Origin: Distichodus sexfasciatus | Taxonomy: Eukaryota > Chordata > Actinopteri > Characiformes > Distichodontidae | Assembly: GCA_032718565.1 (NCBI GenBank) | Contig: JAVGVS010000498.1 | Span: forward strand, 1 to 64,000 | Length of the DNA: 64,000 nt | Direction of reading: 5' to 3' | In this document: positions 11,521 through 24,004 of the stretch, in pieces | Position numbering within the stretch: position 1 is the first letter of the stretch | How the letters are laid out: every line of letters begins with the position of its first letter | Notes under the pieces: model-generated | Database searches by the model: none | Seen by the model: only the letters and a program-made list of their open reading frames with translations | What the model was told of the DNA's origin: nothing | Position numbers and translations under genes: made by a program

Positions 11521-12314
11521 ATAAACTCTTGTTTTTGTTTTTTATGCATATACATTTATACATCCCATACAATATCACCTTTGTAAATGTATTTATTTAT
11601 TCAGGTAAAATTGTAGAAATCCTGTATATTTTATATCAGTTTAATGTACAACAAAATCACTCTGCCATCATCTCTGTTTTAAAATAAAAACTCTGGTGGA
11701 ACTCTGTTGGGATGTGTATGTCCAGATTTGCTTTGGGGTTGTGCTGCATAATTCAGGTCTGTAATCAGTGGATTTAGGTTATTACATTTGTTTTTGCACA
11801 CACACGCTGTTGAGTTGTGTAATGGCGTGTTGATGTGTGGTGTTTTGTGGGCTGCCTGAAGGGCTCGCAGTCGTCAGATATGCAGGACCGGGTGTTATTT
11901 TTAAACCCTTGCTAAGCAAACATCAATGAAGTTTTCCACTCTGAGTTTTGTTCGTAGAAACGTTCATTCTGACCTTTGCTCGGATGCAGAAGTTCAGAGC
12001 ATTCAATAAAAAAAGGGCTGGCGGCGTGATTGAAATATCCGCGTTGCGATCGGCCGGAGCTCGCACCCTCGCGTCGCTACACAGCAAACGGAAAAACTGC
12101 AGCGGCCACCGATGGGGCTTTTTTAATCTGCAGAGTGTGAATGTGACCTTCTAGAAGTTCAGGGCCGGGAGACAGACCCAAATCTGTCACGTCGCAATAA
12201 AGTGCAAATAAAAAACATGATTCATAATGATATGTGAAGCAGTGATGGGATTATTACAGCTCTCGGGATTGGAATTTTTGCCATATTGTTGCATGAAACC
12301 ACTTTACATCTGTT
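11521..12314. other. Unassigned intronic DNA
   Basis: No complete element or gene is seen. The part around 11940-12180 is more GC-balanced and non-repetitive. Confidence 0.45.
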
Positions 12315-12966
12315 TCTATTTTACACACTCACACACACACTCATATACACACTCTCTCACTCACACACTCTCTCACACACATACACACACACACATACAC
12401 ACTCATATACACACTCTCTCACTCACACTCTCTCTCACACACATACACACTCAGCACACTTGCTCCAACACACACACACTCTCTCACTCTCTCTCACACA
12501 CTCACATACATACTCACCACACTTGCTCCAACACACACTCACAAACACATTCATATACAACCTCTTTCACTCACACACACACACACACACACACACATTC
12601 AGCACACTTGCTCCAACACCCACACCCACAAACACATTCATATACACACTCACACACTCTCTCACACACACACACACTCGCATACACACTCTGCACACTT
12701 GCTCCAACGCACACTCACAAACACATTCATATACACACTCTTTCTCACACGCACACACACGCATTCAGCACACTTGCTCCAACACACACACACACACACA
12801 CACTCAGCATATACATATCTGTATAAACAGACACTAACTCATAAACACACAAAGAGGCACTCGCCTTCACACACTTGCTCCTACACACATGTGGCTACAC
12901 ACAGACGCTCAAACAGCCGCCACTTGGCTTCCCCACACACACACGTGCCCCTTAACGCACACACAT
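12315..12966. repeat. CA-rich compound minisatellite
   Basis: About 650 bp of CA/CT-rich sequence with higher-order structure. The word CACACTTGCTCCAAC recurs near 12460, 12525, 12604, 12694, 12769 and (as CTTGCTCCTAC) 12873, at spacings of roughly 60-105 bp. Between copies lie CACAAACACATTCATATACA-type segments. Long open frames rich in His/Thr/Ser across it are artefacts of the repeat. Confidence 0.85.
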
Positions 12967-13250
12967 AGAGTCAGGTGTCATTTCTCTTCGGAGCTCCCAA
13001 GAGAGCCCCCGTCCCCACTAAAGGTCAGTTTAACTTGAAAAGATGTTATAATTAGACAGACGTGCAGAGATTCTTTCCTGTGACTGAAACACACTCTCTC
13101 TGCTGCATCAGCCTTAAAGTGTCGGTACATCACATCCCTCGAACATTATTCCAGGCTTTTACACACAGCGGCATGTTGCGTTCAGGAAGTTGTAGACTGG
13201 ATGTGTGTTCCTCTCTCGTCTGTAACAGAAGCAGCTGTGTTCTACAGCTG

Positions 13251-13283
<33 letters not shown>

Positions 13284-16200
13284 TTTTACATGTTGTTTTG
13301 GAGGAATTTGAGACTGTCCTAACACGATTGCACCTGTCTCTGTTTGCCTTTTATTATATTACGGCCACTTCTGCCCAAACGTACAGGGCCATTTGAAATG
13401 AATTGATTCACGCCGAGACAGGATCCCACCACTTGGTAACGATTTCCTTTTAGCTCGCCTTGCCGTCTCCTTTTAGCGCCATCGAGCGCGCCCACCTACT
13501 GTCAGCTCCTGACCCCACCTAATTACTGTCAACAGCCCCGGAGTTGCAGCGTCTCCACCCCAACATCCAGTAAAACCCTGCTGTGCCCCGCTTTCAGCTG
13601 CTCTGAGGCCCCGAGGTGCGGGTAGAACTGGGCTATTATTCGCAAATTAATCAGAACTGACGTTCACAACCTCTAATCGACGTAGTCTTACCCATAGCGG
13701 TTGTTTTGAGCATTTTTAAAAGTTAATACTTAAAAAAGAATAATAATTCTGTAAAATCATTCACCAGATTGTGTTCATACGTAGAACATTCTACCGCCCC
13801 CATATGTGTGTTCCCTTTTAATTATTTTAAAATAACCAAGATACCTTTACTGGACCGGGACTTGAACTGGCGACCTTTCCGTTATGAAGTCATTACTCTT
13901 TCGCTTCTAAGACACGCAAAAATAAAATAAATTTTCCATTATTCGGGATCCAGGTAAAATATTTAATTAATCATGATATTGAATCCTGATCTTTTCAGGT
14001 GTTAAAGCGAGCTAAAATTTTACAGTTGCTGGAGGTCAGAGGTCATGTAAAGACCCCATGTTTGCTCCGCTTCCCTTCCCGAGCTGGATTTGTCTAAAAC
14101 TGAGCACTCACTCACTCTGATGATCTAAACTAACACAAAAATCTTCAGTGTAATTTTTTTTTCATATCTGGTAGTTAGATGGCAGCATTTCTTAGAAGAT
14201 CACTTTTTTAGCACTCGTTTTTATGCAGCACAGCAGAAAATATCGTCACTCGAGATTACTGCACCGAGTCAAAAGAAGGAGCTCTAACTTTGGCAAATGT
14301 GGATTGTTTTTTTAACGGTCTTTAACCGTTGCTTTTGAAATTAAATTTGCAGCAAAGACAGACCTTACATTTACCATACAAAGAACCTTGCAAAACCCCC
14401 AAATAGTAAATATTTATATTAGTCTATTAATTTAACCAGTGGTGTTGGCTTTTTTTCACAAATTTTTGCAAAATAAAAAATTTTGAATGTGGTCAAGAAA
14501 TGTAGGTATTTTATATTTCACTGTAAAAGTTGTCGTCTTGATTGTATGAATATAATATTTGTGAGAGTCGTTTCACAGCGTATTGTAGCAACATGTTTAA
14601 GGTGTGGTGGGCAAATTAAATTCTTGAAGTAACAATGAATTGTTGTATATTTGAGGTATAATCCATGGTAAACATGCGTGTATACAGTGTGTATATATCA
14701 GTTTATATATCAGTGCCTTGTTCAATTTATTTCCAATCTCCTGAATTTCTAAAATGTAGAAATTTATCTTTTGTCATTTTTCCTCATTCCTTTTTTTAGT
14801 TCCGAATCTCGTCTTGCGTATTTTCAGATTGCGTTTTTGGTTTACTTTAAAGCCTTTAGTAATTTCTTCTCATCGTCTGTATTTTCCCGTACTAAATTTC
14901 GTTTTTACTCGCCTGGATTTAGTTAGTGTGTTGAACTGGCCCGTAGGGTGCTGAGCTGAGTGCTGTTGGAGCCGTGTACTCTGGGGTAGAGAGAGGGGGA
15001 CAGCAGCTTCCGTTTTTTTATATTTTCTTTTGCACCTTGCTATCTTCATATCATGTTTTGCAGATTGTTCGTGTACATGTTGCCCTTTACGGTGGAACAT
15101 CAGCGTTCACCAGCACAGTTGCTAAAATGCTAAATTTGATTATGGGCCCTTTGATGTTTACACAGGCAGCTTGCTAACTTCCTTTCTAGATTCGTATCTC
15201 GTGCAGGTTACACTTTCATAACTGTCCATAAACTGCCCCTGCCTCACCGAGAAGTGTCTACTGTGGGTTTTTTCAGATGTTTCAAGGAAAACTATAATTA
15301 CGTCTAATTTTTATCTTCCTTTTAGTCTTGGGAAGGGGAATTTCAACAGTTCCTACTGTTCCTACTAAATTAAAGGCGTCTGAACCTTTTATTAGGTCGG
15401 GCCGAGGTGGATTTTCTCCTAAAAATCATCCATTTTGGCTGAAATCTATGCAGTGAGACTTGAGATGTCATCATTCTCAGGAAAGAGATTTTAATTCATT
15501 TATTTATTTGTAATGACAGTGGAATAATCTTGTAACAGAAGCAGAGGGAACACTGCAGATCGGGTGTCCCGATGCTGCTCTTTCTTCCTTTTTTTAGGTA
15601 AGTGTGAAGGGAGAGTGCTCTATTAAACCTTCGTCCGATCCAAACTCAATAAGACTGCTGTATGATTTGTGAGACTTGCTCCAGTCATCAGGTTCGCGTC
15701 AGCGTCAGCAGTGGCGGCGGCGATCTCGTCTCCCGGCGTAACGCTAACGCCAGGCCTCCTGATTGAGTTTTCGCCACTTTTTAAGTTTGCGCCTGACACT
15801 CGATCGGTCATCTCGTTTGTAAAGATTATCGGTTACAACGGGCAGTGCTTGGCAATGCATTAAGCCGCTTGAGCATTACAAGAAACACTAGAAAATAATG
15901 GTTATTAACAAAGAGTATTTACTGGTATTCGGCAAAGCGACGCGCCGCCACCTTTTTAATTTGGGTTAGGATTCGGCCCCTGCCAAACCAAATGCGTCTT
16001 GTACTCACTTATTGTGATGCAGCTCCCCCCCTTAAAAGCAGGATTGTGCGCTTCTACCTTACACTACAAGGGGGGTGATCTATAAGTCAATAACTAGACA
16101 AGACTAAAATCTGTGCAATGTGGTTATAATTGATTGAGATGTCTGAGTGGAACTTGCATAAGGCAGCTATGTCATCTGCAAAGAAAAGCACTTTCCTTCT

Positions 16201-16862
16201 CCCTGTAGATCAGACGCAACACTCGGGGAAAAGTAAATGGACATCTGCCTCCTTTGTTTGAATCTCGTCTTTTAGGGGAGCGGCCCTGAGAAGGTCGGGT
16301 CGGGTCTGTTCCGCAGCAGGAAGTGCACGCTTTTCTTTTTTAGATGAAAGAATTACAGTTTTGACCCTTTTTGTGGTTAAAACAGCGTAATTTAGGTCAG
16401 CGATGACTCAGTTTACCAAAAACAAATCTTTTTTCAGCTTTTACATTGAGCTGCACTATGTGGAACGTTCCGCGTTGCGCAATATCACATTTCACAATCT
16501 GAAAAAACTCTTCAAAGCGCATCTTCTGAAAGTTGTTGTTTGTGGCCTTTTACTGTAAATGGGGTTCAACAAGTGGGGGTTTTCACAATGAAAGCTTTCA
16601 TTACCAGCTCTGGAGTTCCGTACCACTGTACAGTAAGACGGGTGAACCCTCGCTGGTCTCACGATTCGATTCGATTGCAATTATTAGGTCAACAGTTCCA
16701 TATGAAGTCCGATGCATCACGATGGATTTTTCTACATTGTGTAACATTGCACGCAGTTCGGGCAGCCATAGCTGGTACCGGGATGTTCTTTTTATCTAGA
16801 ATTTTTACGCCGTGGCCAGAAAATCACCAAGTAATGTCGTTATGATATTATCATAAGGGATT
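12967..16862. other. Mostly unique intronic DNA
   Basis: A (CT)n microsatellite lies at about 13259-13283. At 13837-13913, ACCTTTACTGGACCGGGACT followed by TGAACTGGCGACCTTTCCG looks like an inverted tRNA-like SINE head fragment, decayed. The rest shows no gene or complete element. Confidence 0.45.
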
Positions 16863-16969
16863 TTCAGCTGCTTCTGTCCCAGGGACCACCGCTCAGACTA
16901 AGCTGTCTTGAGTGCGGAAGAAAGTATTTTTTAAATTACTTTTTAGATATTTACATTCATAATTTTTTT

Positions 16970-17313
16970 TGGTTAATTTAACCTTTATTTATCCAGGTGA
17001 ACTGTTGAGAACTATATCTCATTTACAAACATGACCTGGCCAAGAAGCTGCAGACATAGATATAAACATACTACACAGCTGTACAAAGACATGCCCGTGA
17101 CAACGACAACAAACAGTTACATAAAAAGAAATGAAAAAGCGACAGAAAGAAAAATAAAATGCTTAAGTATGTGTATTTAGGAATGTCAGCAGAAATGTCA
17201 ACTATGATGTTTTGAAGTTTCTGCTTAAAGGTGGAGATTGGGATCAGAGATTTAAGTTTCATAGTGTATTGTAGTATGTTCCAGTCATGAGCTGCCGCAA
17301 AAAGCTGCCCAAA
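16970..17313. repeat. Candidate interspersed repeat beginning AACCTTTATTTATCCAGGTG
   Basis: This stretch is absent from the paralogous copy of repeat R at 21981-22239. It contains AACCTTTATTTATCCAGGTG and GACCTGGCCAAGAAG, words I recognise from a widespread teleost repeat whose class I cannot name from sequence alone. Boundaries are approximate. Confidence 0.5.
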
Positions 17314-17943
17314 TGTGACTCTGCATGGCAAAACTACAAATTTTCGAAATTGAGTTATGATGTTTTCGTGAAAGGGCATAAATCAAAACGATACCTATAT
17401 GGAATGAATCGGACGACATATTACTGAGATATCAACATTCAAAGAGACGGGTTTCTCCTGTCACGCCAAGTGAGAAACGGAGAAATCTGCCTTTGAAGTT
17501 GACTATCGACGAGTACACCAGCAGACGCTTGCGCGGTCACAAGCATGCGGTAACTTCATGCAGCCTACTATGCATTCATGTTAACGGATAGCCTACCGCG
17601 AAGTTAACTGGGAACTCGAGACGAAGATGGATTCCGGAGAAATATTTCACGCTTAGTCAACCAGTGGATGAAGCGTAGCTATTGAAGTAGAGCGTCAAAA
17701 CAGAAACTTTTAATACGACCCTGCTGAATTGAATTCTCAATTCTCAAGAAAGCTGCTGCTTTTATGATGGAAAGGGTAAGGTTTTTCAGTGAAATTTATT
17801 CACAACAATACAGTATAGACCTTCCACTGTTTCAAAACACTAAAAACAAAAAATCCAACATTTTACCCCACGCAACATAAATGGGCGTTTTTCTCGGAAA
17901 CCTCTGTTGCGACAAGCGACTGGTTTTGCCGTGCCGAGTCACA
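17314..17943 (-). mobile_element. MITE-like element, copy 2 (inverted)
   Basis: 630 bp with ends TGTGACTCTGCATGGCAAAA at 17314 and GGTTTTGCCGTGCCGAGTCA near 17943. It is reversed relative to copy 1 and shows the same internal blocks in reverse order: GGAATGAATCGGACGACATA, GAAATCTGCCTTTGAAGTTG, then CACGCAACATAAA near the far end. No coding. Confidence 0.85.
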
Positions 17944-18062
17944 AAACATCTGGAAATGTCTCGAAAAATGAAAAAAGTGATTTCAGTAGTGAAAAGTGAA
18001 TCTCACGGACCACCTGCAATGCCACCACAGACCACTATAATTGATTATGGTCTGCCACTGCA

Positions 18063-19567
18063 ACGATGCAGAATCGTCCATGTCTGCATCACGATGCATC
18101 GATTACGCAATTAATTTTAACCCTCCCTAGTGTACAAGTCTACAAACACGCAGGATTATATAGTCTTTGGAACACAACTCTTTTTTTTTTTTTTTTTGAG
18201 ACGAAGAACGTGGAGCTTAAGTAGCCTCTCGTGATCAAATGTTTTGATGTAGGACGGAGGGATGCGGTTATCTCATGGTAAATGGATACAGTAATATTTT
18301 TGTTGAGGGCGAACAAACGTGATCGTTGTCAAAACCCGTGTTCAACATTGAGCCGATTTCACTGTTTATATTTATTTAACCCTACCCCCCCATCCCCCAA
18401 CCCCGAACGGCCGGAAAAAATCGCACTATAGGAAACATAAGCTAAAATCCATTTTTGGAAACTAAAACCGCGTCCCCGGAATTACTCGGCCCCGTCTTTG
18501 TTTTATTTTTTCTTCCACAAGCTTTGCTTGGACGCCGGGCCTGCCGTTTCTCCGTACGTGTTCCTCTTTAAACCTATTTTCAAAATGCAATTCTTTTGGA
18601 TTTGAAACAGGTCTTTAGTATATGCAATGCATTACCCAAAATGAATTACCGCAGACAGCGCGCTCAATCACTTTTTATCTTTTGCCGCTTAAAGAAGAAG
18701 GAGGAAAAAAAAAACAGAAGAGTAATCAAAACCTTTCAACCTATTAGAGGGATGACTTTTACAATTGAATCACGGGGACCGCAGGTGCGATAACGAGACG
18801 GCTCAGCTCCCGGCCTGGAGAGTGTGTGTGTGTGTGTGAGTGTGTTTCCACCTATCTGCAGATGTTATTTCATGTTTGACCGTTCTTTAAAAGCTCCACT
18901 TCACAGAGTCCACTTCAGATTTGTGTCGTAATGGCGTCTTAAGCGAGGAGTGCCCCTTTCTTTTTAATTCTTGCGGCAAGAAGCGGCGGCTAAAGTGGCA
19001 GATTAAGGGGCATCTCGGAGGAAAACACGAAGGAATCGATCAACGCCCCCCTCTCTGCACTTACAACTACACGTGTCCTGATGATATTTAATTTGCTAGT
19101 GCATTAACACGCCGTCATTACAAGGCGCAGCCGCGGTGATTCGATCATCATGCATTTTCTTCTTAAAGAATCGCTGAAGTTTTCAGGCCAGGTGTTCTGC
19201 ACTTATTAGATACAGACGGGCACTCCTGCATTAAGGATAGATTTTCAGTCCCTGCTCACTTAAGGCTTTGGAGTTTGTCTTAAAGAGGATAATGGCAAAT
19301 TAAACTCCATACCCCATTTATTCAGCAAACCTTGATGGGATAATTTTATAACTGCTGATTCTCTCATTTCCCAGATTTACCTCTAAAGTGGTTTGGCGGT
19401 CTGGCCTTCCACGTACTTAGGGCCGCTTCCTCTTTAAAGTTGCCGCTGTTTGGAGACGATGTACCGCGTACTATGAGCCGTGCGTGAACTGTTCCACTTT
19501 TCTGCACTTTCTAATGAGCTTTTAAAGCTGCTGTTTGCTAAAGACCGTTTCACTTCAGACACTAATA

Positions 19568-19570
<3 letters not shown>
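18063..19570. other. Repeat-poor intronic DNA upstream of exon A
   Basis: A T17 run lies near 18181-18197 and a short (GT)n at about 18822-18846. From about 18960 to 19400 the sequence is complex and repeat-free, with words such as TGCATTAAGG, TAATTTGCTAG and GGATAATGGCAAATTAAAC. It is a candidate conserved non-coding element close to the exon. Confidence 0.45.

Positions 19571-19600
<30 letters not shown>
19571..19600 (+). repeat. (CT)n microsatellite acting as the polypyrimidine tract of exon A
   Basis: A CT-dinucleotide run ends 4 bp before the exon A start; the acceptor CAG directly follows it. Its length may vary between individuals. Confidence 0.9.
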
Positions 19601-19601
<1 letters not shown>

Positions 19602-19604
19602 CAG

Positions 19605-19689
19605 ATCGCCACTGCGGTGAAATTCTTGCAAAACCCAAAGGTTCGGCAGAGTCCGTTGGCCACCAGGAAGGCCTTCTTGAAGAAAAAAG
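19605..19689 (+). CDS. pex14: pex14 internal exon A: N-terminal PEX5/PEX19-binding domain
   Basis: This 85-nt exon encodes 28 residues plus one base, starting IATAVKFLQNPKVRQSPLAT and ending in a KKK run. It matches the conserved N-terminal domain of PEX14, the peroxisomal membrane docking protein that receives cargo-loaded PEX5 and also binds PEX19. Residue 1 of the exon aligns with Ile29 of human PEX14. Exon residues Phe7 and Phe24 then align with human Phe35 and Phe52, the known contacts for the WxxxF/Y helices of PEX5; both are kept. The acceptor is CAG at 19602-19604 and the donor is GTGAGT at 19690. The exon runs from phase 0 to phase 1 and joins the next exon by completing a Gly codon. 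The polypyrimidine tract is itself a (CT)n microsatellite. The exon or exons coding the first ~28 residues were not found upstream. Identity is very likely; the exon number is inferred. Confidence 0.96.
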
Positions 19690-20061
19690 GTGAGTGACCT
19701 CAGGGTGAAGCGTCATGCATTTAGGGCTGCAGCATGCTGGGACTCATTGGCATTGCAATACTCTTGATTTTTCCATCCAATATTTAGGAAAAAGTATATT
19801 GTTTTAAATTATTCAGTTTATTTCCTGGTGTCACAAAACACACTTTTGTTTGAATAAGGGTTTGCAGTGTTTAATACCATCACGTGGCAAAGTCAGACTT
19901 TATGCAACACCGTAGCGTTCAAAGCAGTTGAAGGGTCTTGGTCATGCTGTTATGTAAAATGACTCAGAAAAATCGAAACTTCTTATTTTCCTGCAATGTT
20001 ACCGCGGACTGTCAGTACATATTCCAGAGAAATCACAATCCAACAGAGCTTGGGTATTAAT

Positions 20062-20541
20062 TAGGGGTCGACAGGTTTTCGGCCTGGCTGATTATCGGTA
20101 TCGGTGTTTCATTTTGACCATCACTGATATTGAGTAAATACAAGGTGCGCTACTGTGGCTCCACTGCCGTCTCTTCTCTCGGTGCTGTTTGCTCTCGACT
20201 TGCTGCTTCGTTTAACGTCTCGCCCACTACAGTCTCTGATTGGCTACATGTCGCACAAGATCTAGGTGAATGGAGAACTAAAGGGTTAAGTTTAAAATTT
20301 AAGTTTTATAATGTTTTATAATGTTATAAAAATGTTTATTTAATATTATTTAGAGGTAAATTAAAATAATGTAAAAAGTTAAGGATTTATGAATAATAAA
20401 GTTTTGTGTTGGTGTTTGTAAAATAAAAAATTCACATATTTTTGGGGGTTTTTTTCCCCCAAATATCGGTTATCAGCCTTGTTAACTAGTAATAATCAGT
20501 ATCAGTATTGGCCCTAAAAATACAATATGGGTCGACCTCTA
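20062..20541. mobile_element. hAT-like non-autonomous element with TAGGGGTCGAC ends
   Basis: About 480 bp with ends TAGGGGTCGAC and GTCGACCTCTA. It is flanked by near-identical 8-bp sequences GTATTAAT and ATATTAAT (7 of 8). Subterminal regions carry GATTATCGGTATCGGTG and TAATAATCAGTATCAGTATT. Diverged relatives are at about 26593-26950 and 58140-58715. No transposase is seen. Confidence 0.82.
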
Positions 20542-21980
20542 ATATTAATTTAATTTCCATGTGATTAGTATTCATAAAGTATTAATTCATTGAATTCCCA
20601 GAAAATATACTATATCGTTATCAGGGTATGAGATCTCGGTTATATCGTACAGCCCTAATAGCAATATGAACATTACAGTAAAATTTCCAAATGTTTTGCA
20701 GGATCTTACTGGGAAATAAGCTCTTTTTGGAAACAAATTGCTGGAGTCATTTTTAAAGAGTGCATCAACATATAAAATGCAATAAATAATAATAAAAAGT
20801 AAATTTTTTATTTAGAATACTTTTTGGAGTGTGAACCGTCGTTCCATGAACTTTATCTAACCCCTGAAACGTCTGTGGGACGGCTTATAGACTTCTCATG
20901 AGAAAATGAGAGGTGGGCGCAGTTTTCCTTTTGTATTGAGCAGCAAAAAATTTTTCTCTTATTTGATCTTGCGGATCCTTTGATTGTTATAGATATGACA
21001 GGTGCACATGCACACGATGCTGAAAGTGATGCATTGCGCAAAATAACATGCAGCAGCAAATTCATAAATCCCTTATTTCGTACGCAGGACGTCTTAATGT
21101 CAGAGGGACACCGAGTCTGAGATGCTCTTCTGATGAGGTCATTTGCTTTTAAGGGTTAAAGGTCAACGCCACAGTGCCTCCCCGCCCCTCTGCGCGGGGT
21201 CAGCGAGGGGTCGATTTTGTTGCCGGGGAGCTTGATCCCAGCTGTGGGGATAAATGACCTACCGGTTGGGACGCTTCTTGGGGATGCAGAAAATTAATAT
21301 TGACAAACTCTCCTGTACTTTGAGTGGAATTGTCAATTACGCTCCCTCCCAGCATTTTAAGGCTTTTACTTAATTTAGCTGTTATCATAAATATTAAAGC
21401 AGCGGAACGCATCGGAACATTTTATCGATCGGGAGGCCGACGTGTTGTGAGCATACATATGCATTCCCTCTAAATTCAGAGCCGTTTTAGGTGTTTATCA
21501 ATACCCGTGTTTGATGTATGCCTCGCCATGCGTCCAAACCAATATTCACTAATCTTTGCACTGAATTAGAGCTCCAGACGCCGGCGCGGCGGTAAACATC
21601 TTCATCTGGGACGCAGGTGATGCAGAAACTACCAGATTACAGCAAGGGTTTGTGCTTATCAAATGCAAAATTCAAAGTGGCAAATATCTTTAACATATCA
21701 ATATTTTCAAATGTTTAGATGTCAAACCAAATAGATCCAGTAATGTTTTTGTTTTGGAATAAGCTCCGAATGTGATCGATGTTGAAGTCTGAGCAGCGTT
21801 CCATGATATTTATCTCACTGTGATTCAGCCCAATTCAAATGGCTGAAAAAATCATACAGTATGAATCTGAAATAGTACGTAGGTAAAGGTATTTATATAG
21901 CATTTAAAAAACGAATTATTTGATCAGAATGCTGGTCACAGAACACACATCGCTTATCCTCAACTTTTCCTCCTAAAGCA
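20542..21980. other. Intronic DNA, partly repeat-free
   Basis: Around 20605-20660, TCAGGGTATGAG and ATATCGTACAGCCCTAAT resemble one end of a fish inverted-repeat element. From about 21160 to 21640 the sequence is complex and repeat-free. No coding exon. Confidence 0.4.
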
Positions 21981-22239
21981 GGGGTTTTCTACTGGTTTTG
22001 TCCCAGGGACCACCGTTCGGACTAAGCAGTACACGTGTGTGCAAAACTATAGTATACTATTTTGATAATAGACAAAATAGATTTTTTAAATTATTTTTTA
22101 GATAATTGCATTTAATTAAATATTCATAAAGATGCTCAAATCATCTGGAATTATCATCTTGCAAAATAAATCAAATGAAAGGATTTTTAATGTGATTTCA
22201 GTAGTGAAACTGGATTGCCGTCACAGACCACCGGAACAA
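21981..22239. repeat. Interspersed repeat 'R', copy 2 (uninterrupted)
   Basis: It shares TGTCCCAGGGACCACCG, GACTAAGC, TTTTTTAAATTA, CATCTGGAA, GTGATTTCAGTAGTGAAA and CAGACCACC with the split copy at 16863-18062, in the same order. The family is not identified. Confidence 0.7.
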
Positions 22240-22672
22240 AACCTTTCCTCCAGCTATTTTTTAAAATGAAGTTATTTTGGATTTAGACAATATTCCCTAA
22301 TCTTTGCGTGGAATTAATGCTCCACACAATTACAAGTTAAAAATGTAAGAGATTATCATCATCTTTAAAGGTTTTGAAGATTGATAATTATACAGAGAGA
22401 CGAGTCGACGTGTCTCCAGCTTCTACAGAGTACAGAGTAGGCACATAGAATATACATGTATATAAATAAACTATAAACATTAACTCTTAAAAAAAAAACT
22501 AGAGGTAGAAAATGTTAGTGAGGTATTACATAACGTACAAATATTGCAACAGCGGTCATGTGAAGATTAACTTCATTTACAGTACTGGACTGTACTGGCA
22601 CTTTTCTGCATTAAATGTGCATATGATCTGCAGCAGTTTGATAGGAGTATACTGTACATACAGTCTGTTTAT

Positions 22673-22819
22673 CAGACCCTCCAAGATTTTGCGACAATCC
22701 TCCTGCAACAAAACGCTGAAAAACACCAACTTTTATTACAATTTTTCTGAAAAGCTGCTGCAAAATCAGGCATTTTAGGCCGCAACAATCTCCAAAAAGG
22801 CGAAATCCTGGAGGGGCTG
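22673..22819. mobile_element. Short inverted-repeat element (147 bp)
   Basis: The ends CAGACCCTCCAAGATTTTGC and GGCGAAATCCTGGAGGGGCTG are imperfect inverted repeats. The interior CTGCTGCAAAATCAGGCATT followed by TTAGG recurs at about 45330-45375, so this is a dispersed family. No coding. Confidence 0.65.
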
Positions 22820-24004
22820 ATTTATTTAAAAATGTGTAAAAATATTTTACTTTCGCTTTTATGCTAAAGCCCAAAGCTCTCTGCGCCTTTTGTGTTAAGA
22901 ACATCCTGAAAAGTTCCCAGAATTCAATATAGTTTTGCATTTTAGTTTTTGTTTTTCAAAATTTGACATATTGGTTCAAAGTATCAGTTATCCATGATCA
23001 ATAATAATCGGTATCGGTGTCAGCCCTAAAAATAACGAGATCAGTTCACCCTTACTTGTAATCCTTCCTTCCACGTCCTCCCTTAAATTCCTCAGCTGTA
23101 GTGGGTCTAATTAACCTTAAATGCAGGAGGTTTGTTCTCCATCACTGGCAGCTAAAGGCAGTTACACAGCGAGCTAAAACGCTGCATGACCAGAAGAGGT
23201 AACGTGAGCCGAAATCCATATTTGCCGCCTGCTCTCGTTCGCATCGCTGGCCTGTTATGACTACCTTGTATCCCCCAGAATTTCCCCTCATCAGTGCTTC
23301 TCGTTAGCGGCAGTTCGCATTTATTTATAATTCATAACTCTCTGCTGCTGCTCGGCCTGTGCTGATATTGAGCGATTGCCTCTTATTTTCCTTTTAATGT
23401 TTTCTCTTCAGTCCATAACTGCTAGCTTTCATGCATTCTCAGGTAATAAGACGATTATTGTAATTCCTGTGACAGAAATATTGCGAGAGGTACAACACAA
23501 TAACGCAGATTAGTGCATTAAATACGCGCTGGCGTTCTGCTCCGTTATTAAAGGTCAATTTGCCTCTAGAAAGTATAGCGACGCGTGGAAACAGACACAA
23601 GCGAAGAAAACAGAGCTGCCGTTGCTTCTGTCAACACTACGACATAGTTGTAGATAGAATTGTAGATAGTAGACCTTTATCAGTAATTCATATTAAATTG
23701 GAGCTTATAATATTCAACATGGAATTTTTATATTAATAATGGTTTAGACATTTGCACAGTGTCCCTAAAAGTACTAGTGAGAAAATAATAAATGTGGTTT
23801 TTTTGGTGAGTATTTGATGTTTTTGCGAGTGCACGCTGAAGGATTTCCTGTGTATTGCTTTGTTGTTTACCGATAGCGACATGGAGTTTATAGCTCTATG
23901 CTAGACTAACACGTTGCTATAAAGACACAGTTTGTGTGCTTGCAGCTAGACATCGCCACGTCATTTCTAAATGCCATTTAAAGAGCATTCTGAGCTTTTA
24001 AAAA
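22820..24004. other. Intronic DNA, partly repeat-free
   Basis: At 22985-23040 the words ATCAATAATAATCGGTATCG and GTGTCAGCCCTAAAAATAA resemble the end of the 20062-20541 hAT family, a lone decayed end. From about 23080 to 23600 the sequence is complex and repeat-free (for example AGGTAATAAGACGATTATTG), a candidate conserved element. Confidence 0.4.

Larger units (their letters stand above)
16863..18062. repeat. Interspersed repeat 'R', copy 1, split by younger insertions
   Basis: The left part (about 16863-16965) has TCTGTCCCAGGGACCACCGC, ACTAAGC and ATTTTTTAAATTACTTTTTA. The right part (about 17948-18062) has CATCTGGAAATG, GTGATTTCAGTAGTGAAAAG and ACGGACCACC. The same blocks occur uninterrupted at 21981-22239. 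Between the parts lie another repeat (about 16970-17313) and MITE copy 2. Confidence 0.7.
1..19604 (+). other. pex14: pex14 upstream intron (partial)
   Basis: This is the sequence before the first recognisable pex14 exon. It should be the intron before the exon starting at the Ile29-equivalent residue, and it may include earlier 5' sequence. I searched for an exon ending with the short PREN/PREPL-like peptide that precedes this exon in other vertebrates and found none. The stretch holds transposable elements, microsatellites and apparently unique DNA, listed separately. Confidence 0.7.

Noticed and set aside
12227..12837. Open frames of 183-199 codons rich in His/Thr/Ser
   Set aside because: They lie in the CA/CT compound minisatellite; the residues follow from CAC/ACA/CTC repeats and there is no domain or splice support.
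15580..15620. GTAAGT after TTTTTTTAG at 15594 as a splice site
   Set aside because: It has no open exon of a PEX14-like sequence next to it; the AG-GTAAGT arrangement would leave an exon of zero length.
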